43,980 bases of DNA, from positions 1 to 43,980 of the IMG/VR virus record IMGVR_UViG_3300029826_000008; one strand, 5' to 3'. This document shows positions 15,689 to 23,591 of this stretch, piece after piece; position 1 is the first letter of the stretch; each line of letters begins with the position of its first letter. Below the pieces are notes generated by a model that was not told the DNA's origin, did no database searches, and worked only from the letters and a program-made list of their open reading frames with translations. Origin of the DNA: a virus. Made by a program: the position numbers and the translations under genes.

Positions 15689-16824
15689 CGGACGTACCTC
15701 AAAACGTAATCGTCGTATCGGTCTTCGTAGAGCAAGGTTGAAATCTCTCCCATAACTGCGCCCGAAACAAGCGTAGGCAGATAACCGTCAAGGGATAGCG
15801 AATCACCAGCTATGGATTCGTCGGATAGAATGATCCCCGGCAGGTCAGCATCCAGCGTTCCATATGCGCCCGAAAGAACCTTGGCCGAAATCTTGAAAGC
15901 CGGGAGATTCTTGGATAAGTCCCCGGTCCCCGCAACACTCCCCTCGGCGGCGATGGCGAGCGGCGGTAGCGACTTGTCGAGGGTGGCGAGGACCGGGGTG
16001 GTCCCATCTGCGTCAAGCGTGAATACAGGAAGGCGTTTATCCAAGAAACCAAGGCGTTCCCCGGAGATAGCAATCTCAACCTCAAGAGACGGAAGGTTGA
16101 GCGTCCCGGTTCTCGCCCCGGTATAAGACTCAAGCGATAGCGAAGGAAGTCTCTTGTCAAGGCTACTCGTCGCCCCAACAGACATCTCACCGCTACACTC
16201 AAGGTCGGGCAAATTAAGCGTACCGCATCGCGCCCCCATCCGTGCGCTTGTCAGACGAATGGTGGGCAGGTCGGCATCGGCAGAAGCGCCCCCGGTCATT
16301 GTGGCTTCAATCTCAAGTACCGGGATGTTTAAGCCGTAAGTTTCACAGCACGATATATTCCCAAAAATCGGGATAATCTGGTCGGACGCTACAACGTGAT
16401 AAGCATTGTTTACGGTGAGCGTTCCAGCCGTAAGTGTGCTTATATTCCACGCCACATGGTCATGCTCCGCGTTTTGAATCGTCAGGCTTGCCGTGACCAG
16501 TTTTAACGTGCCGTCTGCACTATGCACATGATACGGTGACGAGACTACAAGGTCATACGGCCCTTGCGGGTCAAGCGTCACCGTCCATGCGTCATGCAGA
16601 TTTACCGCATTTGAGACAGTAAGAATAAAAACCTGATCGACATTTTCCCCTATGTTCTCATGGTACGCTCCCTGAACGGCGATGCTATGTTCTTGAGTAA
16701 GATTAAGATCAGACTCTTCCCAAAGGGTTTCGCCACCAGACGTAACAATCTCGCCATTATAGGTGACAGGCTCAAGAACCCGCTGTGAATTATATGCCGA
16801 TTGAACGGTCAGCGTCGTGGACAC
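15685..16824 (-). CDS. Repeat-built tail fibre protein
   Basis: About 379 residues in two repeat regions. The N-terminal half contains degenerate copies of the 22-residue repeat found in the 21057-22412 gene (for example LTQEHSIAVQGAYHENIGEN, LTVNNAYHVVASD). The C-terminal half has a different beta repeat of about 30 residues with the motif 'LDKRLPxLxL' (FLDKRLPVFTLDADG, TLDKSLPPLAIAAEG, DLSKNLPAFKISAKV). This is a typical beta-rich fibre architecture. I chose GTG 16824, which lies one base after the upstream stop and has GGGAG seven bases before it; a GTG at 16845 has no ribosome-binding site. Confidence 0.65.
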   Translation of the reverse strand: MSTTLTVQSAYNSQRVLEPVTYNGEIVTSGGETLWEESDLNLTQEHSIAVQGAYHENIGENVDQVFILTVSNAVNLHDAWTVTLDPQGPYDLVVSSPYHVHSADGTLKLVTASLTIQNAEHDHVAWNISTLTAGTLTVNNAYHVVASDQIIPIFGNISCCETYGLNIPVLEIEATMTGGASADADLPTIRLTSARMGARCGTLNLPDLECSGEMSVGATSSLDKRLPSLSLESYTGARTGTLNLPSLEVEIAISGERLGFLDKRLPVFTLDADGTTPVLATLDKSLPPLAIAAEGSVAGTGDLSKNLPAFKISAKVLSGAYGTLDADLPGIILSDESIAGDSLSLDGYLPTLVSGAVMGEISTLLYEDRYDDYVLRYVR

Positions 16825-16825
16825 A

Positions 16826-17422
16826 TTAAAACTCCCATCCAACACCCATTGTTATGATATAGTCGTGCATCCAATCGCCGGATTGCAAAAAATTGATTCG
16901 TTGAATATCAGCCGTTAGCTTCAAATTGCGCCAAACCTTCATGCCACCGCCAATAGAAGCGGCAGATACTTGATTCGGCGTGTCGTGTTCCTCGAAGTGG
17001 TAGGTTCCCCACAAGTCCAAAAAGTCCGTGTCGTAACCGATGGAAACGTGCGGCTGCCATGCAGACTTTTCCCAAACAACGCCGCTGGCAAACTCGCTTC
17101 GATACCCTGCGACACCATAGCCGACACCCAAATAGGCGTCCTGGTAGTAGGCCCGGACCTGCCCGCTGGCCCCGTAGGTGTAGCCTTCGGAGGCGTTGTG
17201 TTTCTTGCGGTTGGCAAGATTCGCCTCGCCGTGGAATGCGAGAATGTCCGCATATCGCCCTGTCGTGTGAGACACCGCTACGCCATAGCCGGTATCGTAG
17301 CCCGCGCCTTGGCCGATGACTTCAAGGGATACGGTTGTCTCTGCCCTTGCGATTGCCGCCAATGTGAGAACGAAACCGATCAGACAGACGGCGCTTATGA
17401 TTAGGAAATAGTGTCGTTTCAT
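16826..17422 (-). CDS. Phage-encoded outer-membrane beta-barrel protein
   Basis: 198 residues. A cleavable Sec signal peptide is evident (MKRHYFLIISAVCLIGFVLT then LAAIARA, cut near residue 27). The mature part alternates polar and aromatic residues in strands (VSLEVIGQGAGYDTGYGVAV, AYLGVGYGVAGYRSEF, LKLTADIQRINFL) and ends MGVGWEF: a C-terminal aromatic beta-signal recognised by the BAM machinery of Gram-negative bacteria. It should fold as an eight-strand-like barrel in the host outer membrane. It lies inside the tail-gene operon. A role in superinfection exclusion, receptor masking or altered host surface, as with lambda Lom, is inference; it is not clearly of the Ail/Lom family. Confidence 0.8.
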   Translation of the reverse strand: MKRHYFLIISAVCLIGFVLTLAAIARAETTVSLEVIGQGAGYDTGYGVAVSHTTGRYADILAFHGEANLANRKKHNASEGYTYGASGQVRAYYQDAYLGVGYGVAGYRSEFASGVVWEKSAWQPHVSIGYDTDFLDLWGTYHFEEHDTPNQVSAASIGGGMKVWRNLKLTADIQRINFLQSGDWMHDYIITMGVGWEF

Positions 17423-17441
17423 TGGTTCGCTTCCCCTGGCT

Positions 17442-17636
17442 TTACGGACCTATATTGTAGCGCCTACAGGCGGCCCGAATCATATCAATCGCCTCGTCAA
17501 AAGCCGCTACTTCGCCAGACCGCATGACATGACCGGTTAAATCTTTCTCATCGTAGCAACGGTCGCGCCACGCGGCAGTTTGGTCGCGGCGTTTTTGCAA
17601 GCTATCCATCACTTCGGCAATCATTTTTTGCAGCAT
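17442..17636 (-). CDS. Small helical phage protein
   Basis: 64 residues from ATG 17636, preceded by AGGAAGG. It is helical and ends with GEVAAFDEAIDMIRAACRR, a pattern seen in small phage proteins with a 'GE-xAFDEAI' helix; function unknown. A longer frame to 17711 would run through the upstream gene with no good start signal. It precedes the outer-membrane protein gene by 19 bases. Confidence 0.6.
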   Translation of the reverse strand: MLQKMIAEVMDSLQKRRDQTAAWRDRCYDEKDLTGHVMRSGEVAAFDEAIDMIRAACRRYNIGP

Positions 17637-17646
17637 TTTGACCTTC

Positions 17647-17760
17647 CTAAATATCATACGGCTTATGCAACTTCTCCGGTGATACTTCCCGTTTCCGACG
17701 AAGCTGCACAACTAACTCTTTGGCCCGGTCCATCGCCTCAATGATTTTTTGCTCGTCCAT
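17647..17760 (-). CDS. 37-residue hypothetical protein
   Basis: A short frame starting MDEQKIIEAMDRAKELVVQL and continuing as a basic helix (RRKREVSPEKLHKPYDI). It fills the space between the upstream stop (17762) and the next ribosome-binding site almost exactly, which supports it, but its own ribosome-binding site is weak. No family recognised. Confidence 0.4.
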   Translation of the reverse strand: MDEQKIIEAMDRAKELVVQLRRKREVSPEKLHKPYDI

Positions 17761-17761
17761 A

Positions 17762-18091
17762 TTACTTAACCAAAATCGGCTCCTTGGCAACCGCAACCGG
17801 CTTAATCTCGTAGGCCACCTTGACACTCCCATCCGATAAAATTTCCCATTTCTCCGGCGGCAACTTGACCGCCTCAGTGTCTTTCGTCAGCGTTGGTGCT
17901 TCTGTAATAATTCGACGTTTCACCGAATCGAGGTAAATTTCCTTTGCCCCAAGTTTTGCCAGCTCAGTCAAGCATTCAGCTTCGGTTGGTTTTTCGACGA
18001 GCGTAAATTTTGTGTAAGTTTTGGTCCGCTCACCCGCTTCAAAAAACCCGATCACCGTCCCGGCCCCGTCGTGTATCAATCTGTATGGCAT
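17762..18091 (-). CDS. Hypothetical protein next to adhesin
   Basis: 109 residues from ATG 18091, served by an excellent AGGAGGAATC site that overlaps the adhesin stop codon. The protein starts MPYRLIHDGAGTVIGFFE and has an alternating beta/charged pattern; ECLTELAKLGAKEIYLD (about residues 38-54) is a probable helix-turn-strand. Phages often place small fibre-assembly or chaperone-like proteins directly after the distal fibre/adhesin gene, and that is a reasonable guess here, but no homology is recognised. Confidence 0.55.
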   Translation of the reverse strand: MPYRLIHDGAGTVIGFFEAGERTKTYTKFTLVEKPTEAECLTELAKLGAKEIYLDSVKRRIITEAPTLTKDTEAVKLPPEKWEILSDGSVKVAYEIKPVAVAKEPILVK

Positions 18092-18099
18092 GATTCCTC

Positions 18100-18861
18100 C
18101 TAAGTATTGACAGTAACGGTCGCACCTTCTGCCTCGATGTTGGCAATGGCTGCCAAACCAGCCGCCCCAGGTGCCGCACAGTTGCCGGTGATAGTGATGA
18201 CGTCTCCGACGGCCCAAACCAGATCCTCGTCCAGATCGACCAGCAGATTGTTCACTTCGGTTTGATCGAGACTGGAAAAACCCTGAAGATCTAAGGTGGC
18301 CGGTTTGGTAGTCCAGGTTTTGCCGGTGTAGGCGTTTATCGTGTTGGAGCCTAAGCAGCGGAAGAACGTTATGCCCGCTGGCAGATCGGCCAGATCCCCG
18401 GTTACAGTGTTGTAGCCGTAGCAGTTGAATTGCTTTATGCCCGTCGGCAGATCGGCCAAGTCGCCAGTTACAGTGTTGGAGCCTAAGCAGATGAAGTACG
18501 TTATGCCAGCTGGCAGATCGGCCAGATCGCCAGTTACAGTGTTGGAGCCTAAGCAGATGAAGGACGTCATGCCCGTCGGCAGATCGGCCAAGTCGAATTG
18601 CACATTCGCGCCAGCTCCGATCATCGTGAATTTGGTCAGGTTTTGCGCCCCGTAAATCCGCACCAACCGATTACCGGCAGATCCGTAGTCCTTGCTCCAT
18701 GCCTGATCGGTGCCAGTGTAGGTGCTTCGTGCAGACCCGTCGCCCCAATCGACCGAGATGGACGTACCGGCGAGGGTAGAAAACAACCCCGAAATGACTT
18801 GGGTGTTGACGACCTGAAAGCGGAAAAAGTGGGCGCGACTAAGCAAGGGTAGAAGAGGCAT
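18100..18861 (-). CDS. PKD-like/leucine-rich-repeat adhesin
   Basis: 253 residues. The N-terminal part contains the PKD-like signature SISVDWGDGS (about residues 35-44). It is followed by four 22-residue repeats of the form DLADLPAGITYFICLGSNTVTG (about 90-180), which resemble BspA-type leucine-rich repeats, and a C-terminal cap with 'SLDQTEVNNLLVDLDE'. This combination is typical of phage tail-tip or fibre adhesins that contact the host surface. The repeats are nearly identical in DNA, so copy number can change by recombination. Start ATG 18861 (TGATG overlap) has GGAGG six bases upstream; GTG 18864 is an alternative. Confidence 0.7.
   Translation of the reverse strand: MPLLPLLSRAHFFRFQVVNTQVISGLFSTLAGTSISVDWGDGSARSTYTGTDQAWSKDYGSAGNRLVRIYGAQNLTKFTMIGAGANVQFDLADLPTGMTSFICLGSNTVTGDLADLPAGITYFICLGSNTVTGDLADLPTGIKQFNCYGYNTVTGDLADLPAGITFFRCLGSNTINAYTGKTWTTKPATLDLQGFSSLDQTEVNNLLVDLDEDLVWAVGDVITITGNCAAPGAAGLAAIANIEAEGATVTVNT
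18345..18608 (-). repeat. Tandem 66-bp repeats in adhesin gene
   Basis: Four in-frame units with a strict 66-bp period (equivalent ATG triplets on the plus strand at 18371, 18437, 18503 and 18569) share the core GGCAGATCGGCCA and, in most units, GTTACAGTGTTGGAGCC. The outermost unit diverges after about 18592. Units differ by a few bases, mainly at the codons that vary the repeat surface. Confidence 0.9.
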
Positions 18862-19442
18862 CACGCACCTCCATCAGTAAGCGTTCCTTGCGATCCGCTT
18901 GTGACAATCCAATCGTAGGCGCTGGCCCCGGTCTGAAACGAAAAGAACGTGAAGTTGTCGCCAACCGCTGGAGTCGCAAGGCTAACTTTGTCGCCATCAT
19001 CCAGCGCCTTTCCATCGAGATAGATTTTGTCACCGGCCCCGGCTTTGAGGTGAAACGCCCCTGCCCCGGCTGTGCCGATCACGACCAGCCCATGCAGCCC
19101 TTCTGCGGCGGCGGGAAGGGTCTGTGTGTTCTCGGCGGCTTGGCCGTAGTTGCTGATAACACATCCCCGACACTCGGCGGCGGTGAGGGTATCCGTGGCC
19201 GCTTGCGTGACAACTTTAAGCCCTGCACTTACGGACCCTGTAAAACTGATTGAAGCAAGTCCCTCAAGGTAGCTTTTTATGGCCGCCTTAAGGTTTGCCC
19301 ATGTCAGTTTCTTGAGCACATTGCTTGCAGCAGAATCAATCAACCCAAGCTCGTCGGCGTCAACCGGGGGCGTCTTTGACGTTGCGCTATTTATTGCAGA
19401 CGCTACTTCTGTCGAGTGGTTTAATGTGTCATGTTCTGGCAT
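18861..19442 (-). CDS. Tail fibre/baseplate structural protein
   Basis: 193 residues. The block KTPPVDADELGLIDSAASN followed by VLKKLTWANLKAAIKSYLE (residues 23-60) is a hallmark of phage tail fibre and structural proteins, where it precedes a small beta-rich C-terminal domain; here that domain has AGDKIYLDGKALDDGDKVSL and FTFFSFQTGASAYDWIV. ATG 19442 has GGAGC seven bases upstream and lies just after the previous stop. Its stop overlaps the adhesin ATG (TGATG), consistent with joint assembly of the host-recognition apparatus. Confidence 0.75.
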   Translation of the reverse strand: MPEHDTLNHSTEVASAINSATSKTPPVDADELGLIDSAASNVLKKLTWANLKAAIKSYLEGLASISFTGSVSAGLKVVTQAATDTLTAAECRGCVISNYGQAAENTQTLPAAAEGLHGLVVIGTAGAGAFHLKAGAGDKIYLDGKALDDGDKVSLATPAVGDNFTFFSFQTGASAYDWIVTSGSQGTLTDGGA

Positions 19443-19443
19443 T

Positions 19444-20202
19444 TTATGCTCCGTAATACTCCGGCAAGGTCAGAGTAAACGTATCAATGGTATAAGTCGC
19501 CCCAACGGTAATCGTGGTAGAACTCATATTCAGGTCCGCACCACTTGTTCCAACCGAACCGTCGATTCGCGGCAAGGTAGTAGAGGCGGCCCCGGCGTCA
19601 GTGGCGTTACCCACAAACCTGAACCATCCGGCAGTCCCGGCGGCAATGCCCGTGTCCTGCCACGTTTCGGACGAAGCCTTGGAAATTGCCCCGCTTGCGG
19701 CATCGCCAAACTCCAACCCGTTGTCGAACGCCCCTGCGGTAAACGTCCCGGCGCTTTCGCTGATCTCCAAAAGCAAAGTCCCCGAAGCAGCGGTGTCGGC
19801 ATCGGCAGGTTGAGAACCGGAATAGATTCTCAATACGCCGTCCTTCAGAACGTCCTTCAAAGACCCGCCCTTGCAGCAGAGCAGAACAGTCCCGGCGGCG
19901 AAGTTTTCAGCCGTGTCCACGGAACCCGTCGCAAAGGTCAAAGTCTGTGCGGCAACAGCGGTAAGGGTTACGCCGTCCAGATTATTTGCAGAAGTCGTGG
20001 AACCGTAGGTGTAAATCTTGTCCCCAGGCGAAAAGCCCTGAGTAATGAAAGACCCCGCAGTCGTGGTAATCGTGTCTGAACTGGCCCCACCGCTAACATA
20101 GGCCAACGTTCCCGAAAGAATCCCATTGGTCACAAGGGCTTTCGGTTCGGCCACGTTGCCCAACAATTCGTTTCTCAATCCGGTAGAAAGTTTGATCGTC
20201 AT
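19444..20202 (-). CDS. Virion structural protein, beta-rich
   Basis: 252 residues. The segment DVLKDGVLRIYSGSQPADAD (about 115-134), followed by LLLEISESAGTFTAG, is a conserved block of a family of phage structural proteins found between head-tail and fibre genes; the N-terminal part (MTIKLSTGLRNELLG) also matches. It carries an inserted Thr/Ser/Gly-rich domain at residues about 28-110. It is the first gene after conserved motif site B and has an AGGAGG ribosome-binding site 6 bases before ATG 20202. Confidence 0.75.
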   Translation of the reverse strand: MTIKLSTGLRNELLGNVAEPKALVTNGILSGTLAYVSGGASSDTITTTAGSFITQGFSPGDKIYTYGSTTSANNLDGVTLTAVAAQTLTFATGSVDTAENFAAGTVLLCCKGGSLKDVLKDGVLRIYSGSQPADADTAASGTLLLEISESAGTFTAGAFDNGLEFGDAASGAISKASSETWQDTGIAAGTAGWFRFVGNATDAGAASTTLPRIDGSVGTSGADLNMSSTTITVGATYTIDTFTLTLPEYYGA

Positions 20203-20221
20203 TTTAACCTCCTGAAATCGT

Positions 20222-20250
20222 ACAACTTGTTCGCAGTATGGGTAAAAAAA
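20222..20250 (-). promoter_or_regulatory. Conserved 29-bp motif, site B
   Basis: On the minus strand, bases 20250 to 20222 read TTTTTTTACCC, six free bases, CGAACAAGTTGT. The element begins one base after the stop codon of the 20252-20728 gene and ends 19 bases before the ATG at 20202, with the ribosome-binding site in between. It is the only sizeable intergenic gap in the tail region, and splits the upstream structural genes from the fibre/adhesin group. Confidence 0.7.
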
Positions 20251-20251
20251 T

Positions 20252-20728
20252 TTACGCGCCGGAAGGCTTGCGTCCCAATATCACCGGCACAACCTCTATG
20301 TGGTCGATGCTGAAGTCAGCACCGTTGATATTGTCAACCCGAACCATCCAGTAGCGCCCCTTCATGTCTCTTGCGCCAAACACTTTCGTCCCGTGCTGAA
20401 GGTTCCCCGTATGGTTCGCGGTCAACAAGAATGTCCGTTCATGGCCCTCATCGTCCCTGAACGTAATCGCCAAATCCCCGCCGTCCGTTTCGTAGCCGGC
20501 ATAAGCCGAGCGAAGTCTCTTTTGGAAAGAAATCCCCCAATCGGAAGTCGGCAACTCAAAGAACGCCTCTATCGGGGTGCCGTCATCGCTACCGCCTGTG
20601 TCAATCTCGTAGATCCCGTTCTCGTTCGCGCCAACGTAAGTCTTTCCAATCCTCGCCATCGAATTGAAATTGTAGTTGGCGAACTGAGAATGCTGGATAC
20701 CCTCAAGGTTAAGACAAAGCGTAAGCAT
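20252..20728 (-). CDS. Putative tail structural protein
   Basis: 158 residues from ATG 20728, which overlaps the upstream stop as TAATG and has GAAAGAGGC before it; a longer frame to 20770 is less likely. The sequence (SMARIGKTYVGANENGIYEI, GISFQKRLRSAYAGYETDG, RYWMVRVDNINGADFSIDHI) is beta-rich and resembles phage proteins that report 'measured' surface values next to neck and tail genes. No enzyme motif. It is the last gene before motif site B. Confidence 0.6.
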   Translation of the reverse strand: MLTLCLNLEGIQHSQFANYNFNSMARIGKTYVGANENGIYEIDTGGSDDGTPIEAFFELPTSDWGISFQKRLRSAYAGYETDGGDLAITFRDDEGHERTFLLTANHTGNLQHGTKVFGARDMKGRYWMVRVDNINGADFSIDHIEVVPVILGRKPSGA

Positions 20729-21060
20729 TATGCCTCTTTCACGTTGAGCATGAACTCGTCCCAAACCCACCCGTTAGGATAGGTCAGGTCGTAAACGGTA
20801 AGCCTCGCCCTGAACAGTCCCTTTTTTAGTCCTGAGATTGTCCCAATATCCAAATTGAGAATCCCGTCCGCACCGTCTGTCGTCCAATCAAATGCGCTTG
20901 AGTAGGTGCTTGAATCAATCGTCAAGTCGCCTACCTTCAGGGTCATTCTGGTCGAAGCGGAAATATCCTGCTCGGTCGCGTCGGCAGAACTGGCCTCTCT
21001 TGCTTTCAGGTAAAGGGAAATCTCGTTATCCCTGCCTATGTAAACTGTCTCAGTTATCAT
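20728..21060 (-). CDS. Small beta-rich virion protein, BppU-like
   Basis: 110 residues beginning MITETVYIGRDNEISLYLKA with a pattern of short strands (STRMTLKVGDLTIDS, KKGLFRARLTVYDLTYPNGWVW). Size and pattern resemble the N-terminal immunoglobulin-like domain of phage baseplate/fibre-anchor proteins (BppU type); this is a weak resemblance. ATG 21060 overlaps the stop of the large repeat protein as ATGA, and its own stop overlaps the next ATG as TAATG. Confidence 0.55.
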   Translation of the reverse strand: MITETVYIGRDNEISLYLKAREASSADATEQDISASTRMTLKVGDLTIDSSTYSSAFDWTTDGADGILNLDIGTISGLKKGLFRARLTVYDLTYPNGWVWDEFMLNVKEA

Positions 21061-22412
21061 GCCGACATTCTCCGGTACTCAGAAGCGGATTCAATGAAAG
21101 TCTTTCTTGTCGCACTGTGAATTGTCCTGTATCGCCCCGCGCTCTCAACCCACGTTCTTTCAAGAAGGGGGAGGGCGGCAAAAACTATGTTGTCAGAATA
21201 GACCGCATGAATCCCGTCCGATAACCCCATGTCAAGATAGTGGTCTTGGGTAAGCGTAGGTGTTCCCGGAACATCGCCGTGATACGAATCGTCAACGTCA
21301 AGCGTGAAAACCTGAACAAGCGTTGGACTATCAGAATAAACATCTGAATAGGCGTCATTAATCGGTACGTCGCCAACCTCAATCGTTTGTGGACTTGTAG
21401 AAGTGACAACATGATACGAACCATTCACCGACAACGCGAATATCGTTACCGTATCTACATTGCCAGAAACGGTTTCGTGGTATCCATCGGCAACGGCAAT
21501 CTGTACCGTCATGCCGTCAATAGAACCCGCCGTGTGCAAGTGAGCGCCATCAGCCAACACAAGAGTTACTGTCGCGTCAACCTCAACATTGTCACTTGTG
21601 CTAACATGGTACGCAGACTGAACCGTGAGGCTATGGTCTTGAGTAAGAATTACCGCATCGCTCTCAAGCACATGATACGCCCCTTGAACCACAAGCGCAT
21701 GGTCTTGGGTCAAGGTGACGTTTTGGGCCTCTTGAACGTGCGCTGAGTCCGCTACAACAAGGTCGTGGGTTTGTGTTAAGGCTACACTGTCGGAAGCCGT
21801 TGCGTGGGCAGAATCGGCAACCGAAAGACTGTGTGTCCCGGTAAGGGTTATGCTGTCACTTGCGATTGCATGGTTACTGCTGTCAACCGAAAGCGCATTG
21901 TCTTGGGTAAGTGTTACACTACCGGCTGTCTGTTCGTGGTAAGCGCCGTTTGTCGAAAGCGCGTGAATCTGTGTGAGTGCTACGTTATCTGCCGCATGAA
22001 CATGGCATGAATCTTCAAGAACAAGAACGCCGGGGACTTCAAGTTCTATCTGCTCCGAATAGGATTCATGGTACGCACTGGCGACTGTTAGGTTGTGGCC
22101 TTGGGTTAGGGCAACGCTACCCGCTGCTTGTTCGTGGTATGAACCGTTTACCGTTAAATCGTGGTCTTGCGTTAAGGCTACGTTATCTGAAACAAACTCG
22201 TTATAAGCATCGTTTACCGAAAGCGTGTGATCTTGGGTAAGCGCAACGGCTTCCGCTACATTCGCATGATACGCCCCGGCAACCGCAAGGCTATGGCTCT
22301 GTGTCAGGGCGACATTGCCAACCGTATGCTCATGGTAGGAATCGTTGGCGCTCGCGCTGGTGGCAGCTTCCTCCCCCAACAGCAACGCCATATTTCGGTA
22401 TAGGACGCTCAT
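21057..22412 (-). CDS. Tail protein of about 17 repeats of 22 residues
   Basis: 451 residues, nearly all made of a degenerate 22-residue (66-bp) repeat with the consensus 'YHxxxSDNVALTQDHxLxVxGA', about 17 copies between residues 25 and 410; for instance YNEFVSDNVALTQDH and YHVLESDAVILTQDH. Such short beta repeats suggest an elongated beta-solenoid or fibre shaft. A C-terminal non-repeat part (ERTWVESAGRYRTIHSATRK) is basic and may attach or cap it. The same repeat family occurs in the gene at 15685-16824. No named family is recognised. Confidence 0.65.
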   Translation of the reverse strand: MSVLYRNMALLLGEEAATSASANDSYHEHTVGNVALTQSHSLAVAGAYHANVAEAVALTQDHTLSVNDAYNEFVSDNVALTQDHDLTVNGSYHEQAAGSVALTQGHNLTVASAYHESYSEQIELEVPGVLVLEDSCHVHAADNVALTQIHALSTNGAYHEQTAGSVTLTQDNALSVDSSNHAIASDSITLTGTHSLSVADSAHATASDSVALTQTHDLVVADSAHVQEAQNVTLTQDHALVVQGAYHVLESDAVILTQDHSLTVQSAYHVSTSDNVEVDATVTLVLADGAHLHTAGSIDGMTVQIAVADGYHETVSGNVDTVTIFALSVNGSYHVVTSTSPQTIEVGDVPINDAYSDVYSDSPTLVQVFTLDVDDSYHGDVPGTPTLTQDHYLDMGLSDGIHAVYSDNIVFAALPLLERTWVESAGRYRTIHSATRKTFIESASEYRRMSA

Positions 22413-22413
22413 A

Positions 22414-22740
22414 TTACAGCTTTAAGAGATTCCAGTAAAAGTCCCTGCCGGTGCCGTCAGTCTGCTCCAAAGTCGCTATGATCTCGGTGTCCACGGGAAC
22501 AGGCGGCGAGTAGATATTCGGCATTGCCTGGGCGTGGGCATAGGTGGCCTCGAAGGCAATGCGCGAAGTACCGCCACTGGCGTACTTGGTCTTTAGCCTG
22601 AACGTAACCACGTCCCCATTGGCAAGATTACTCGCATCCACCACCAGCACATACACACCAGCAGTCGTCTCGGTGTCGAGTGTATGTTCAGTGTCTATTG
22701 TAGCGGTTTGAGTTCCGCTCCCTACGCTTGTGACGGCCAT
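22414..22740 (-). CDS. Virion structural protein
   Basis: 108 residues. The pattern 'LVVDASNLANGDVVTFRLKTKYASGGTSR' followed by 'SPPVPVDTEIIATLEQTDGTGRDFYW' matches a recurrent small phage structural protein found in head-tail gene clusters; function is not established. ATG 22740 has GGAG eight bases upstream. The stop is directly before the ATG of the 22-residue repeat protein. Confidence 0.7.
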   Translation of the reverse strand: MAVTSVGSGTQTATIDTEHTLDTETTAGVYVLVVDASNLANGDVVTFRLKTKYASGGTSRIAFEATYAHAQAMPNIYSPPVPVDTEIIATLEQTDGTGRDFYWNLLKL

Positions 22741-22751
22741 TGGATTAACTC

Positions 22752-23591
22752 CTAATAAACTCCATAAATGATTGCTCTTAAAATTCTGTCCGTAGCGTCT
22801 GAAACTAAGCTACATTTTGATCTTAGGCACAATCTTGATCCTTTAGGTATAATTACTGGGATAAAGTTTGTTACTTGATGTTTTGGTACACAAGAACTTG
22901 GCCTTACCTCACACCTAATCCCGCCAGATACGGCTACTTCGCTACCAGAAGAACCAATTCCTATTTGCACTTCCCATGAATAGGACGTACTGCTATAATC
23001 ATTATTCCAATACGGAAACCCGAGAATTACGCCTTTGAGTGTCCTATCTGTTGCAGCAGAAAACTCTACCCAAGAACCAAACGTTCCAGCGGTGCCGCCA
23101 GGATCAATGTTTGTACCAGTAGAAGTTGCAGTCACCGCTCCGTAAGTTTTCACACCAGCAAAAGATGGCATATTGACTGTGTGATATCCAAGAAAATCCA
23201 AATGACAAAAATTGCTCGTTGCTAAACTATTAGCCTGATATCTGCCAGAAATCCTTGTTCCTGCTGGGAGTGAAACTGGGAAAATATACTGCGCAACATT
23301 TGCATATAAATAGTTATAGCCGGCAGAATATGTCAGATTTTCAAGAATTACCGTCTCACTACTTGCTGCGCCTATGGCGATATCTATCAGGATAGCCTGT
23401 TGATTATAGCCAACATAAGGAACCACTTTAATCAAATTAATACTATACGGAAGAGATGATTCAATCTCCGTCCAGCTTCCCTTTATATTTACGCCACTTT
23501 GATCTGTTGCTAACATTATACCATAATACGCTGACTCCGCCGACTCAGCGCCAGTATCTACACACCCAAAACCCATCGGCCAATCAGCCAT
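22752..23591 (-). CDS. Duplicated beta-domain structural protein
   Basis: 279 residues from ATG 23591 (GGAGGG ribosome-binding site; overlaps the upstream gene by 8 bases). Two halves are related: each has a strand-rich core with 'GIGSSGSEV'/'AIGAASSETV', then a later segment ending 'FPVSLPAGTRISGRYQA' in the first half and 'IPVIIPKGSRLCLRSKC' in the second. This suggests an internal tandem duplication of a beta-sandwich domain of about 130 residues. Likely a tail or decoration protein; AT-richer than its neighbours. No named family. Confidence 0.6.
   Translation of the reverse strand: MADWPMGFGCVDTGAESAESAYYGIMLATDQSGVNIKGSWTEIESSLPYSINLIKVVPYVGYNQQAILIDIAIGAASSETVILENLTYSAGYNYLYANVAQYIFPVSLPAGTRISGRYQANSLATSNFCHLDFLGYHTVNMPSFAGVKTYGAVTATSTGTNIDPGGTAGTFGSWVEFSAATDRTLKGVILGFPYWNNDYSSTSYSWEVQIGIGSSGSEVAVSGGIRCEVRPSSCVPKHQVTNFIPVIIPKGSRLCLRSKCSLVSDATDRILRAIIYGVY

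Noticed and set aside
21100-22380. CRISPR-like array (regular 66-bp units)
   Set aside because: The units are in-frame coding repeats of a protein, without identical direct repeats and unique spacers.
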